A stretch of DNA of 16,166 nucleotides from positions 4,884 through 21,049 of the forward strand of contig DOTB01000086.1 of assembly GCA_003513845.1 (NCBI GenBank), in the 5' to 3' direction. Below the pieces are notes generated by a model. That model saw only the letters and a list, made by a program, of their open reading frames with translations. It searched no databases and was not told the DNA's origin. This DNA comes from Candidatus Atribacteria bacterium (GTDB lineage Bacteria > Atribacterota > Phoenicimicrobiia > Phoenicimicrobiales > Phoenicimicrobiaceae). The position numbers and the translations under genes were made by a program. This document shows, one piece after another, positions 1-7,918 of this stretch. Positions within the stretch are counted from its first letter, which is position 1; each line of letters begins with the position of its first letter.

Positions 1-881
1 ATGCTCTAAGATTTACTAATTTACTGTTGAAATTAAATTGTATTGAAAATATTTCCATGCTTAAAGGTGAATACGGTACCATCGATTTAATAAATTTAGA
101 TAATATTAAACTTGGTAATTTTAAATATGGTGAGGTAAGTGCGAAGGCAGGTCAAGCCTCTTTAGAATATATTTATAAAGCGATAGACTTAGCAATGGCT
201 AAAGAGATTGATGCTGTGGTAACCGGCCCTATTAACAAAGAATCTATTCAGAAAGCAGATTCACCACATGCTGGTCATACGGAAATATTTGCCGCTCAAA
301 CCGGAGCAAAAGATTATGCCATGATGTTAGCAGATAAGCATTTAAAGGTGATCCATATTTCTACTCACGTTCCCCTCCGCGAAGCCTGTGATTTGGTAAA
401 AAAAGAAAGGATTTTAACCGTTATTCGTTTGGCCGATAAGGCCTTAAAAGATTTAGGGATTAAAGATCCCCAGATTGGAGTAGCTGGCTTAAATCCTCAT
501 GCCGGCGAAGGTGGACTTTTTGGTAAGGAAGAGATAGAAGAGATAAATCCAGCCATAGAGCAAGCTAAGAAGGAAGGGATAAAGGCAGAAGGCCCTATCC
601 CTCCTGATACTATTTTTTCTAAGGTATTGGGGAGGCAATATGATATTGCTGTAGTGATGTACCATGACCAAGGACATATACCGGTGAAGGTCACTGGCTT
701 TAAGTATAATAAATCGACTAATAAATGGTCAACGATGAGTGGGGTGAATGTGACCGTAGGTCTACCGATTATTAGGACTTCCGTAGACCACGGGGTTGCC
801 TTTGGCAAGGCGGGGGAAGGTAGGGCTAACGAAGAAAGTATGGTAGAAGCTATAAACATGGCAATTCAGTTTGCCAGTTAA
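1..881 (+). CDS. PdxA-family dehydrogenase, 5' end outside window; probably PdxA2-like
   Basis: NAD-dependent, metal-requiring cytosolic dehydrogenase of the PdxA family. PdxA proper oxidises 4-phosphohydroxy-L-threonine in vitamin B6 synthesis; PdxA2 relatives oxidise and decarboxylate 4-phospho-D-threonate or -erythronate to dihydroxyacetone phosphate. The three metal-ligand histidines of the family are present: in GHTE (codon at 276), YHDQGH (663) and SVDHG (789). NPHAGEGG and GLPIIRTSVDHG are also conserved. The reading frame (first full codon at 3) is open to the left edge, and about 60-70 N-terminal residues, including the usual ITMGDPAGIGPE motif, are missing. The TTG at 27 is therefore probably internal and the gene starts upstream of the window. 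An insertion around 700-735 (KYNKSTNKWS) before GVNVTVGLP is typical, as I recall, of PdxA2-like members. With catabolic neighbours and no other B6 gene in view, a sugar-acid role is favoured by inference. Confidence 0.9.
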   Translation, partial: ALRFTNLLLKLNCIENISMLKGEYGTIDLINLDNIKLGNFKYGEVSAKAGQASLEYIYKAIDLAMAKEIDAVVTGPINKESIQKADSPHAGHTEIFAAQTGAKDYAMMLADKHLKVIHISTHVPLREACDLVKKERILTVIRLADKALKDLGIKDPQIGVAGLNPHAGEGGLFGKEEIEEINPAIEQAKKEGIKAEGPIPPDTIFSKVLGRQYDIAVVMYHDQGHIPVKVTGFKYNKSTNKWSTMSGVNVTVGLPIIRTSVDHGVAFGKAGEGRANEESMVEAINMAIQFAS

Positions 882-907
882 ACATATTTTCGTAGGAGGA
901 ATAATTT

Positions 908-1054
908 ATGAAAGCTGCCTATAAACCAAATAGAGAAAAAGGGATTAAAATAGTAGAGGTACCTATCCCAGAAATAGCGGCTAATGCTGAATGGAGTTAT
1001 ATCAAAATTAAAGGAGAAACTTTAACTCTAACTTTAATAGACTTCCTAAAATAA
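908..1054 (+). pseudogene. Truncated zinc alcohol dehydrogenase N-terminus (48 codons)
   Basis: A strong ribosome binding site (AGGAGG, about 894-899) precedes an ATG at 908. The first 23 residues, MKAAYKPNREKGIKIVEVPI followed by PEI, match the opening of medium-chain zinc dehydrogenases (typically MKAA...i.eVPiPe). After that the similarity stops: the expected segment leading to the ICGTD zinc motif is absent, and the frame continues for 25 unrelated residues to a stop at 1052. Family members are about 340-350 residues, so this is a broken gene start, not a functional enzyme. It lies 26 bases after the PdxA-family stop, so it was probably once the next gene of that operon. A translated 48-residue peptide cannot be excluded, because the ribosome binding site is intact. 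Confidence 0.6.
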
Positions 1055-1232
1055 ACATTCTAAGTATAGAATTGAAACAATTAAGTAATGAGAAGTATTT
1101 CTAGTTGAGTAAATTATTACATGATTCTTTGGGTTACTAAATAAATTCAAGCATTAAAGAACAAATTTAGTACGATTTACCTTTTGTATTGCTTTTAGAT
1201 TTGGTAATTGAAAGAAAGAAGGTGTTGTAATA
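1055..1232. other. Spacer after the dehydrogenase remnant
   Basis: AT-rich, 178 bases, with no open frame or strong hairpin that I can support. It probably holds decayed sequence from the deleted remainder of the upstream dehydrogenase and the promoter of the next gene. No convincing promoter boxes were seen. Confidence 0.4.
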
Positions 1233-2279
1233 GTGATAAGGAAAAGTGCTGTAGAATTAAAAGAAATTATAATTTCGATATTCCTTGAAGCTGGAGTACC
1301 AAAGAAAGTTGCTTCTAGGGTAGCAGATCATTTAGTTAATGCAAATTTAATTGGGGTAGACTCTCATGGGGTGGTACGGATACCTTCATATATAACTTGG
1401 ATAAAAGATGGGACTATAGATCCAAATGCTAAAATGGAAATAATAAAAGAAACGGACTTAATGGTATTAATAGATGCTAATAAATCATTTGGTCAAGTTG
1501 CTGCATATGAAGCAAGTAAAATTGCTATTAAGAAAGGTAAAAGTCGAGGTATGAGTTTAGTTTCAGCCAAGAATTCTTCACATATAGGCCGTTTAGGCGA
1601 GTATGCTGAAGAAGTTGTTAAAAATGACTTAATTGGTTTAATTATGGCTAATGGCCAAGGGTCAGGACAACTAGTAGCCCCTTGGGGTGGTAAAGAGAGG
1701 CGTTTGTCTGCCAATCCTATGGCGTGGGGAATTCCTACAGGAAAGGAGAAAAATCCATTTATTCTTGACTTTTCAACATCAGTAGTAGCAGAAGGAAAAA
1801 TAATTATATATAAAAATTTGAACAAAAAAATACCAGAAGGATGGGTTATAAATTTCAAAGGAGAACCTACGACCAATCCTAATGATTTATATGGTCCACC
1901 TAAAGGTAGTATTTTACCAATGGCAGGTTATAAAAGTTTTGGTCTTAGTATGGTAATTGATATATTAACTGGAGCCTTAAGTGGTGGCGGATGCAGTAGA
2001 GAAGATATTAAAGATGTCAAAAAATTTTATAACAGTTTTACAATTATAACAATTGATCCAGTTCAAATAGTAGATTATCCTGATTTTTTAAAATCTGTGA
2101 ATAATCTAATTAAGTACGTCAAATCTTCTAAACCCATTAAAGAAAATGATGAAATACTAGTGCCTAACGAGTTAGAGAATAAAAAAAAGGAAAAAAATCT
2201 TTTGAATGGTATTGAAATTGAAGATAGCATATGGGAAGAAATATTATCAGTTGCTAAAGGTCTTGGGTTAACTTTATAG
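1233..2279 (+). CDS. Ldh_2-family malate/L-lactate-type NAD(P) dehydrogenase
   Basis: Oxidoreductase of the malate/L-lactate dehydrogenase family (PF02615; relatives act on malate, L-lactate, sulfolactate, ureidoglycolate or 2,3-diketo-L-gulonate), cytosolic and NAD(P)-dependent. Family signatures: the substrate-site motif D43-S-H45-G with R49, H117 and Y124 in SSHIGRLGEY, S159-A-N-P162 before the nucleotide region, LDFSTSVVAEGK, PEGW near residue 202, and the C-terminal VLVPNELE-type loop (here ILVPNELE). The 348 residues are about normal or slightly short for the family (around 350-360). The GTG start at 1233 is supported by GAAGGTG at 1218-1224 and by stop codons just upstream. It lies between a PdxA-family gene and a TRAP uptake system, which suggests oxidation of a 2-hydroxy acid made from the imported compound. 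The precise substrate cannot be read from the sequence. Confidence 0.9.
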   Translation: MIRKSAVELKEIIISIFLEAGVPKKVASRVADHLVNANLIGVDSHGVVRIPSYITWIKDGTIDPNAKMEIIKETDLMVLIDANKSFGQVAAYEASKIAIKKGKSRGMSLVSAKNSSHIGRLGEYAEEVVKNDLIGLIMANGQGSGQLVAPWGGKERRLSANPMAWGIPTGKEKNPFILDFSTSVVAEGKIIIYKNLNKKIPEGWVINFKGEPTTNPNDLYGPPKGSILPMAGYKSFGLSMVIDILTGALSGGGCSREDIKDVKKFYNSFTIITIDPVQIVDYPDFLKSVNNLIKYVKSSKPIKENDEILVPNELENKKKEKNLLNGIEIEDSIWEEILSVAKGLGLTL

Positions 2280-2723
2280 AAATACAAATGTTAAAAATTT
2301 GTAATAATAATAGATTGATTATACTATATTTGAGTTGTCTCTAAACTTTAGCTTAAAATAAGCTAGAAAAACTAGTCATGAAGAGGAAGAAAATAATTCA
2401 AGTATACGTAATAATTATAACCCAGTAAGGAAGGTAAAAACTAAAGATAAAATATGTAAGTGTAACTCTCCCCTCTATAATGAAGATTAATGAGTATTTA
2501 AACTTTTTTATTAATCACTAAGGTAGAAAACCATGGATTTGGTCATAGGGGTTACAAATTATAATAATTATTTTTTTAGGGATAATATAAAATTTCTAAT
2601 TTTACTTAATCTTTAGAAATAATTTTAGTAAAATAAAAAAGAAAGTTGTAACTTTTCATGTGTTGTAATGTGTCATATAGGAATCTCTCAAAGATAAATT
2701 TTTTAAATTGGAGGATTAAAAAG
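2280..2723. other. Long 5' spacer upstream of the first dctP
   Basis: A 444-base AT-rich gap without a gene. It contains a possible folded leader (2461-2556, listed separately) and a short A/T-only hairpin followed by a run of T at about 2563-2578. An in-frame ATG at 2658 exists, but it lacks a ribosome binding site and would put 22 unlikely residues before the signal peptide. No firm promoter boxes were recognised. Confidence 0.5.
2461..2556 (+). promoter_or_regulatory. Possible structured RNA leader (three-way junction) of dctP1
   Basis: Three nested stems can be drawn. P1 pairs TGTAA (2461-2465) and CCCCT (2470-2474) with AGGGGTTACA (2547-2556), giving ten base pairs with a four-base bulge. 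P2 pairs GATTAAT (2485-2491) with ATTAATC (2510-2516). P3 pairs ACCA (2530-2533) with TGGT (2540-2543). A weak A/T hairpin plus T-tract follows at 2563-2578. The whole lies about 170 bases before the dctP1 start, where a regulatory leader would sit. It matches no riboswitch class that I recognise, and the A/T stems could arise by chance. P1 is the persuasive part. Confidence 0.3.
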
Positions 2724-3728
2724 ATGAAAGGGAAATTGAAAATCATATTTCTATTTTTTCTAATGTTTTTTTTGTTATTGAGTTTTTCATTAGTGACTTT
2801 CGCTCAAAAATATGGACCAATAAAAGTAGCCTTAGGGCAGTCTGAAGAACATTCTGAAGGTAAATTCGCACTAAAGTTTAAAGAACTTGTAGAAGAAAAA
2901 ACAAATGGAGAGGTTACTGTTGAAGTTTACCCTAGAGGTCAATTAGGTTCCCAAAGAGATTTTATTGAAGGTCTTCGAATGGGGACTTTAGAAGTATCAT
3001 GGGTAACTATTGGTTTTTTCTCTGTTTACGAACCAATATTAAATATTTTTGAACTACCTTATTTATATAGTAGTAGGGAACATGCCTTTTGGATGGTTAA
3101 TGGCCCTTTAGAAAAAATGATCCGAGAGAGAGTTGAAAAACATGGAGTAAAGCTACTAGCGTTCTTTGAAGCTGGTCCAAGAAACATTACCAATAACGTT
3201 AGACCAATTTTTACACCCGAAGATTTAAAAGGATTAAAAATCAGAGTCCCTGAGTCTAAAGTAAATATTGACTCTTTTACTATTTTAGGCGCAAATCCTG
3301 TACCACTATCTTTTTCAGAACTATATTTAGCATTACAGCAAGGTGTTTTTGATGGTCAAGAAAATCCATACGGTATAATATATACAAACAAATTTTGGGA
3401 AGTTCAAAAATATCTTTCAAAAACAAATCATATGTTTCTAATGCATATGGTTATGTATAGTGAAAAATTATGGAATCAGCTTCCACAAGATATACAAGAA
3501 AAAATCGAAGAGGCAGCTCAAGAGGCAGCTGTTTACGAAATAAAGGTTGCTGCAGATGAGGAAAAGAGTTTGGAAGGCGTTCTAAAAGAAAAAGGCATGG
3601 AAATAAATGAAGTAGATATTACGGCTTTTCGTGAGGCAGTAAAACCACTGTATCAAAAATATATTGCTGAGTATGGACCGGAAGCAGAAAAGGCAATTAG
3701 TTTAATCCAAATGTCTCAATTTAACTAG
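2724..3728 (+). CDS. dctP: TRAP transporter substrate-binding protein, DctP family (system 1)
   Basis: Periplasmic solute receptor of a tripartite ATP-independent transporter; it captures an organic anion and delivers it to the DctQM membrane complex. The chosen ATG at 2724 has GGAGGA nine bases upstream and starts directly with a signal peptide (MKGKLK, hydrophobic stretch to about residue 26, cut predicted after VTFA). Mature length is about 307 residues, normal for the family. The signature segment DLKGLKIRVPES contains Arg174, the position that normally salt-bridges the substrate carboxylate. Also conserved are GPRNITNNVRPI and the ALQQGVFDGQENP block. The ligand is probably a carboxylate or other acid, but its identity is not readable. 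The gene is separated from its membrane partners by a 470-base spacer carrying a repeat. A longer form from ATG 2658 is unlikely. Confidence 0.95.
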   Translation: MKGKLKIIFLFFLMFFLLLSFSLVTFAQKYGPIKVALGQSEEHSEGKFALKFKELVEEKTNGEVTVEVYPRGQLGSQRDFIEGLRMGTLEVSWVTIGFFSVYEPILNIFELPYLYSSREHAFWMVNGPLEKMIRERVEKHGVKLLAFFEAGPRNITNNVRPIFTPEDLKGLKIRVPESKVNIDSFTILGANPVPLSFSELYLALQQGVFDGQENPYGIIYTNKFWEVQKYLSKTNHMFLMHMVMYSEKLWNQLPQDIQEKIEEAAQEAAVYEIKVAADEEKSLEGVLKEKGMEINEVDITAFREAVKPLYQKYIAEYGPEAEKAISLIQMSQFN

Positions 3729-4198
3729 TTTTATTAAATAAATGTTTTTAAATATGAAATTAAAAACAACTAATAATTGAATTAGTGAGAATATCTTTGA
3801 GAGATTCCCATATAGCCATATAATAATTGGTTCTTATTATATTTAATTTTTTATAGTCAAATAAACTAAAGCAGTAAAAATTTTAAATAAAAAGCAGCAA
3901 AATAGAGACATTTTTATATTTTTATTAACCCGAAGGGCAGAATACCATGGGTTTACCCATGGATGAATGTAAATTCGCCCGAAGGGCGTCGAGCTTGGCT
4001 CGAAATGTGAGAAGGTGCCACAGGCTTGCCCGTGAGTTTCCACTAATTTAAAAAGAAATAAAAAATATGTTGTTTATAAAGTCAATTTATGATCTTTTAG
4101 AGAATAGTATTAAAATTCTTTGCACATGTTTTGTAGAATTAGTTGAAGTAAATATAGACATTTTATATAGATTATATAGAAGGGCAAGGTAGAATAAT
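3729..4198. other. Spacer between dctP1 and dctQ1
   Basis: 470 bases without a gene. The centre (3929-4044) holds a GC-richer hairpin cluster, listed as a repeat. The flanks are AT-rich and featureless. Such a long gap between a receptor gene and its membrane genes could allow separate expression levels or a separate promoter. Confidence 0.5.
3929..4044 (+). repeat. Hairpin-cluster repeat, copy A
   Basis: Five small hairpins occur in a row: CCC-gaa-GGG (3929-3937), CCATGGG-ttta-CCCATGG (3945-3962), CGCCC-gaa-GGGCG (3976-3988), CGAGC-ttg-GCTCG (3990-4002) and CAC-a-GGC-tt-GCC-c-GTG (4019-4034). Bases from about 3987 to 4045 align without gaps to 9174-9232 with 46 of 59 identities. It is clearly GC-richer than its surroundings and has no start with a ribosome binding site. 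It looks like a REP/MITE-like or IS200/IS605-end-like DNA element or a folded RNA. No family was assigned. Confidence 0.6.
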
Positions 4199-4714
4199 GT
4201 GAAAGTAAAAAAAACGAATAAAAAATGTATTAATATAATTGATATAATAGTGAATTATACAGGAGCAATAATTATGTTAATCATCATTATCTTGGTATCA
4301 TTACAAATTTTTAGTAGATATATTTTTAAAAGTCCCCCATCATGGCCAGAAGAATTATCAAGGTATTCTTTAATATGGTTAGTAATGATAGGAGCGGTCA
4401 TAGGATTATCTAATAAAGAACATATAAAAATTGAGACCTTTGTACATTTACTAAATGCGAAGTATCGGAAATTATTTTATTTATTATCTGATTTCGTAAT
4501 GTTTTTTGTCTTGTTTATTTTATTGATTTATGGTTATTCATTTGCTTCATTAAATATAAACCAATATTCTCCTTCAATGAGTTGGATGAGTTTATTCTGG
4601 CCTTTTCTAGCAATACCCGTAGGCAGTGGATTAATGTTGATTTATGTTATTGTAGATTTTTTTAAAAAAATAGGTATTTTAAATAGAGGTGATTTGAAAA
4701 ATGTGGACTCCTGA
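4199..4714 (+). CDS. dctQ: TRAP transporter small membrane subunit, DctQ family (system 1)
   Basis: Four-helix integral membrane subunit that pairs with DctM in the sodium-driven TRAP transporter. Hydrophobic segments lie at about residues 15-38, 55-72, 92-113 and 130-153. The family signature between helices 1 and 2 is present: SRYIFKSPPSWPEELSRY followed by a Trp-containing helix ending IGAV. Length 171 residues is normal. The start is GTG at 4199, preceded by AAGG (4186-4189); the overlapping ATG at 4197 is out of frame and stops at once. Its 3' end overlaps the dctM1 start by 14 bases, which indicates translational coupling. Confidence 0.93.
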   Translation: MKVKKTNKKCINIIDIIVNYTGAIIMLIIIILVSLQIFSRYIFKSPPSWPEELSRYSLIWLVMIGAVIGLSNKEHIKIETFVHLLNAKYRKLFYLLSDFVMFFVLFILLIYGYSFASLNINQYSPSMSWMSLFWPFLAIPVGSGLMLIYVIVDFFKKIGILNRGDLKNVDS

Positions 4715-5996
4715 ATTAGTAGGTTTGGGTTTTTTAATTTTTTTAATACTAGTCTTTCTTGAAGTCCCAGTAGTATTTGCATTAGGATTTGGGAGTATTG
4801 TCATTTTATTAATTCAGGGTTCTTTCCCTTTAGATTTTGTTGCACAACGTATGATAGTAGGTCTTAATTCTTTTCCATTATTGGCTGTTCCTTTGTTTAT
4901 TTTTGTTGGGCAATGTATGAATAAAAGCGAGGTCACAGATCATCTTTTTACATTTGCAAAATGTCTTATAGGAGGTGTAAGAGGTAACCTCGCACATGTA
5001 AATGTTCTATCCAGCATTATTTTTGCTGGTATGTCTGGTTCTGCTGTTGCAGATACGGCGGGCTTAGGTTTAGTTGAGATGAAAGCAATGTTGGACGAAG
5101 GTTATGATGTGGATTTTTCTGCTGCGGTTACTGCTGCATCCAGTACCATTGGACCAATAATTCCCCCTAGTGTTCCTTTAGTTGTTTATGGTTTTATGGC
5201 AGAAACATCTATTGGAAGGTTATTTTTAGGTGGTATTTTGCCAGGATTACTTATGGGTATCAGTATAATGATTCTAGTATATTTTATTTCAATAAAAAGA
5301 AAATTTCCTAAAGGGGAATCCTATTCTATTAATGAAAAATTTCATTCTTTCATTATTGCGTTACCTGATTTATTTACTCCAGTATTATTATTAGGAGGTA
5401 TAGTATTGGGAATTTTTACACCTACCGAAGCGGCTGGGGTTGCTGCACTTTATACCTTATTTCTTGGTTTCATTGTTTATCGAAATCTTAATATTAAAGA
5501 CCTTTTTGAAATTTTAAAATATACAGCAAAATCTTCCGGAATCATATTATTAGTACTTGCATTTGCTTCTATATTCACCTACTTAATTTCAATAGCTCAA
5601 ATACCAAAGATAATTACTGATACATTACTTGGAATTACTCAAAATAAGTATATAATATTAATAATGATTAATCTTGTTTTATTGCTTGCTGGTTGTATTA
5701 TGGAGAGTTTGGCAATATTAGCAATAGGAGTGCCAATTTTAATACCGATTATTAACGCTTTAGGAATTAATCTTGTTCATTTTGGTGTTATGATGGTTTT
5801 AAATTTAATGATTGGATTAATAACTCCTCCAGTTGGGCTTTGTCTTTATGTAGTAGCTGATATTGGGAAAATAAGTGTTGGTAAAGTTATTCGAGCAGTT
5901 TGGCCTTTTTTAATTCCCTTGATAATAACGTTATTGTTAGTTACGTATATTCCAGAGATTACTCTTTTTATACCAAATTTAATTATGGGTAAATAA
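4701..5996 (+). CDS. dctM: TRAP transporter large membrane subunit, DctM family (system 1)
   Basis: Transport-catalysing subunit of the TRAP system, an inner-membrane protein with many hydrophobic helices over its whole 431 residues (normal length). Diagnostic blocks occur in order: FAGMSGSAVADTAGLG, ASSTIGPIIPPSVP, a central LGIFTPTEAAGVAALY, and near the C-terminus GLITPPVGLCLYV. The two PP-containing re-entrant segments are the conserved sodium/substrate-site regions of the family. The ATG at 4701 has AGAGGTGA upstream inside dctQ1. Transketolase subunit N starts only 36 bases after the stop, so transport and transketolase genes are probably co-transcribed. Confidence 0.95.
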   Translation: MWTPELVGLGFLIFLILVFLEVPVVFALGFGSIVILLIQGSFPLDFVAQRMIVGLNSFPLLAVPLFIFVGQCMNKSEVTDHLFTFAKCLIGGVRGNLAHVNVLSSIIFAGMSGSAVADTAGLGLVEMKAMLDEGYDVDFSAAVTAASSTIGPIIPPSVPLVVYGFMAETSIGRLFLGGILPGLLMGISIMILVYFISIKRKFPKGESYSINEKFHSFIIALPDLFTPVLLLGGIVLGIFTPTEAAGVAALYTLFLGFIVYRNLNIKDLFEILKYTAKSSGIILLVLAFASIFTYLISIAQIPKIITDTLLGITQNKYIILIMINLVLLLAGCIMESLAILAIGVPILIPIINALGINLVHFGVMMVLNLMIGLITPPVGLCLYVVADIGKISVGKVIRAVWPFLIPLIITLLLVTYIPEITLFIPNLIMGK

Positions 5997-6032
5997 ATTC
6001 AAAAAATAGAAAAAAGGAGGTATTATAGTAAA

Positions 6033-6869
6033 TTGAATGAAGAAAGAGCACGTTTGATAAAAAAGTTAGAAGAAAAAGCTAAAGAGATTAGATATAAAAC
6101 TGTATGCTTAGCATACAAAGCTGGCAAAGCTCACACCGGACCATCCTTGTCAACCACTGATATTTTAGTAGCTCTTTATTATTACAAAATGAACATTAAT
6201 CCAAAAAATCCAAAATGGGTAGAGAGGGACAAATTTATTTTATCAAAAGGCCACGGCTGTGTATCTCTTTATGTCATTTTAGCAGAACTTGGATATTATC
6301 CTGCTGAAGATAATCTGAAACTTAGGAAAGTAGATGGAATAGTTCAAGGGCATCCAGATATGACTAAAACCCCTGGGATAGAATTTACTACTGGCTCGCT
6401 CGGAAATGGAATAGGAGCCGCAGTTGGAATGGCAATAGCAGCGAAAATCGATAAACTAAAATCGAAAGTATATGTTTTACTAGGAGATGGAGAAATACAG
6501 GAAGGAATTGTCTGGGAGGCTGTGGCCAGTGCAAAACATTACAAACTAGACAACTTAATTGCAATTGTAGATAATAATAATTTTCAAAGTTGTGGTGCAC
6601 TTCCTGATATATGTGATTTCTATCCCTTTAGAGAGAAATGGCAATCGTTTGGATGGAATGTCATAGAAATTGATGGTCATGATTTTAATGAGATACTACC
6701 TGCTTTAGACCTAGCGGAAAGGTCTAAAAACCCCTGTGTAATCATTGCCAAAACAATAAAAGGGAAAGGAGTATCTTTTATGGAGAATAATAATGCCTGG
6801 CATCAGAAAACATACACCAAAGAAGAATATGAACAGGCTTGCTTAGAATTAAGTCTCTTAAGGAGGTAA
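6033..6869 (+). CDS. Transketolase, N-terminal (thiamine diphosphate-binding) subunit
   Basis: Cytosolic half-enzyme that binds thiamine diphosphate and Mg. With its partner it moves two-carbon ketol units between ketose and aldose (phosphates). The cofactor motif is intact: G151-D-G-E-I-Q-E-G followed about 28 residues later by D180-NNN. Also typical are the N-terminal KAGKAHTGPSLSTTDI (sugar-binding His region), SKGHGC, GSLGNGIGAAVGMA and the TIKGKGVSFME-type end. At 278 residues it equals the N-terminal domain of a full transketolase (about 650), the usual size for split enzymes of clostridia, archaea and deep-branching bacteria. The TTG start at 6033 has a perfect AAAGGAGG at 6013-6020. 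Substrate preference is unknown; the location next to a TRAP operon suggests a dedicated catabolic copy. Confidence 0.94.
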   Translation: MNEERARLIKKLEEKAKEIRYKTVCLAYKAGKAHTGPSLSTTDILVALYYYKMNINPKNPKWVERDKFILSKGHGCVSLYVILAELGYYPAEDNLKLRKVDGIVQGHPDMTKTPGIEFTTGSLGNGIGAAVGMAIAAKIDKLKSKVYVLLGDGEIQEGIVWEAVASAKHYKLDNLIAIVDNNNFQSCGALPDICDFYPFREKWQSFGWNVIEIDGHDFNEILPALDLAERSKNPCVIIAKTIKGKGVSFMENNNAWHQKTYTKEEYEQACLELSLLRR

Positions 6870-6874
6870 CAAAA

Positions 6875-7810
6875 TTGAATAGTTGTGGTAATACAAGAAA
6901 AGCTTTTGGTGAAGAGCTCCTAAATCTAGTACAAGAGGGAGAAGATATAATAGCAGTGTGTGCAGATACACGAGATTCAATGAGACTAGACCTTTTAGCA
7001 GAGAAGTTTTCAAACAGAGTTATTAATGTTGGCATTGCCGAGCAGAATATGATGATGGTTGCTGCTGGCATTGCTAGCACTGGTAAAATAGCATTTGCAG
7101 CTACTTATGCGATGCTTAATTCTATGAGAGCCTTAGAACAAGTTCGCACTTTTGTTGCCTATCCCAAATTAAACGTAAAGATTGTTTCAGGGTTGTCAGG
7201 GTTAACAGGTAGTATTGAAGGGGTAACCCATCAGTGTATAGAAGATTTAGCAATCATGAGAAGCATTCCCAATATGGTAGTGTTGGCTTCTGCGGATTAT
7301 GCTTCAACGAAAGTAATTGTAAGGGAAGCAGCAGAATACACAGGACCAGTTTATATTAGAATTGGAAGGGATGATACCCCTGATATTTTTGATGGTAGTT
7401 ATTCATTTGAGATAGGCAAGGCTAACAAACTACAGGATGGCAAAGATTTATGTATGATATCTACTGGTCTAATTCTCGACCATGCTATTAAGGCTGTAAA
7501 AATACTTCAAAATAGAGGCTTTAGTATAAGACTATTGGAGATGCCTTCTATAAAACCAATTGATAAGGAAGCAATTATTAAAGCGGCTCAGGATATTGGT
7601 AAGCTAGTTACTGTGGAAGAGCACACAATTTTAGGTGGATTAGGTGGCGCAGTTGCAGAAGTACTAACAGATAATATCCCTACAAGGTTAACCAGATTAG
7701 GAATCAATGATGTATTTACTGAGTCAGGAGAGTATATTGACTTGCTAAATAAATATGGATTATCGGTAGAAAATATAGTAAGGCAAAGCGAAAAACTAAT
7801 TCTGGAATAG
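6875..7810 (+). CDS. Transketolase, C-terminal (pyrimidine-binding) subunit
   Basis: Partner of the upstream half-transketolase. It supplies the pyrimidine-binding domain (about residues 1-165) and the C-terminal domain (about 180-311). The catalytic glutamate that activates thiamine diphosphate sits in VGIAEQNMM; the sequence continues AAGIASTGKIAFAATYAM. GLTGSIEGVTHQCIEDLAIMR and the phosphate/substrate-region PVYIRIGR are also family-typical. I chose the TTG at 6875: its ribosome binding site AAGGAGG (6860-6866) is ideally spaced and overlaps the end of the preceding gene, whereas the frame extension to 6839 adds residues inside that gene. Five bases separate the two genes, so the subunits are translationally coupled and made in equal amounts. 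Length 311 residues is normal. Confidence 0.94.
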   Translation: MNSCGNTRKAFGEELLNLVQEGEDIIAVCADTRDSMRLDLLAEKFSNRVINVGIAEQNMMMVAAGIASTGKIAFAATYAMLNSMRALEQVRTFVAYPKLNVKIVSGLSGLTGSIEGVTHQCIEDLAIMRSIPNMVVLASADYASTKVIVREAAEYTGPVYIRIGRDDTPDIFDGSYSFEIGKANKLQDGKDLCMISTGLILDHAIKAVKILQNRGFSIRLLEMPSIKPIDKEAIIKAAQDIGKLVTVEEHTILGGLGGAVAEVLTDNIPTRLTRLGINDVFTESGEYIDLLNKYGLSVENIVRQSEKLILE

Positions 7811-7918
7811 TGAATGTGGCAAAAATTAAAAAATATATATTTTAGTAAATAGATTTTCTCGAATATTTTTAATAGTTTTTTTATAAGTATAGTTGTTAAA
7901 GAAAAAAATAGGAAAGGG

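Noticed and set aside
1..3. ATG at the first base as a gene start
   Set aside because: It is out of frame with the pdxA-family gene and reaches TAA after two codons. The true frame is open through the left edge.
497..859. Minus-strand open frames inside pdxA, Ldh_2, transketolase and dehydrogenase genes
   Set aside because: They are antisense shadows of well-recognised genes, without family features or ribosome binding sites.
2658..2723. Upstream ATG start for dctP1
   Set aside because: No ribosome binding site, and it would place 22 non-homologous residues before a normal signal peptide. ATG 2724 has GGAGGA at ideal distance.
3843..4043. Minus-strand 66-codon frame across the hairpin repeat
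   Set aside because: It runs through a cluster of short palindromes, has no recognisable domain, and its frame is not kept in copy B.
3929..4044. CRISPR array or tRNA cluster
   Set aside because: The hairpins differ in sequence and spacing, there are no regular spacers, and no cloverleaf can be drawn.
6033..7810. Sulfo-transketolase (sulfoquinovose) pathway
   Set aside because: A split transketolase with TRAP and Ldh_2 genes is suggestive, since sulfolactate dehydrogenases belong to Ldh_2. However, no sulfo-sugar isomerase, sulfoacetaldehyde enzyme or sulfonate-specific gene is visible.
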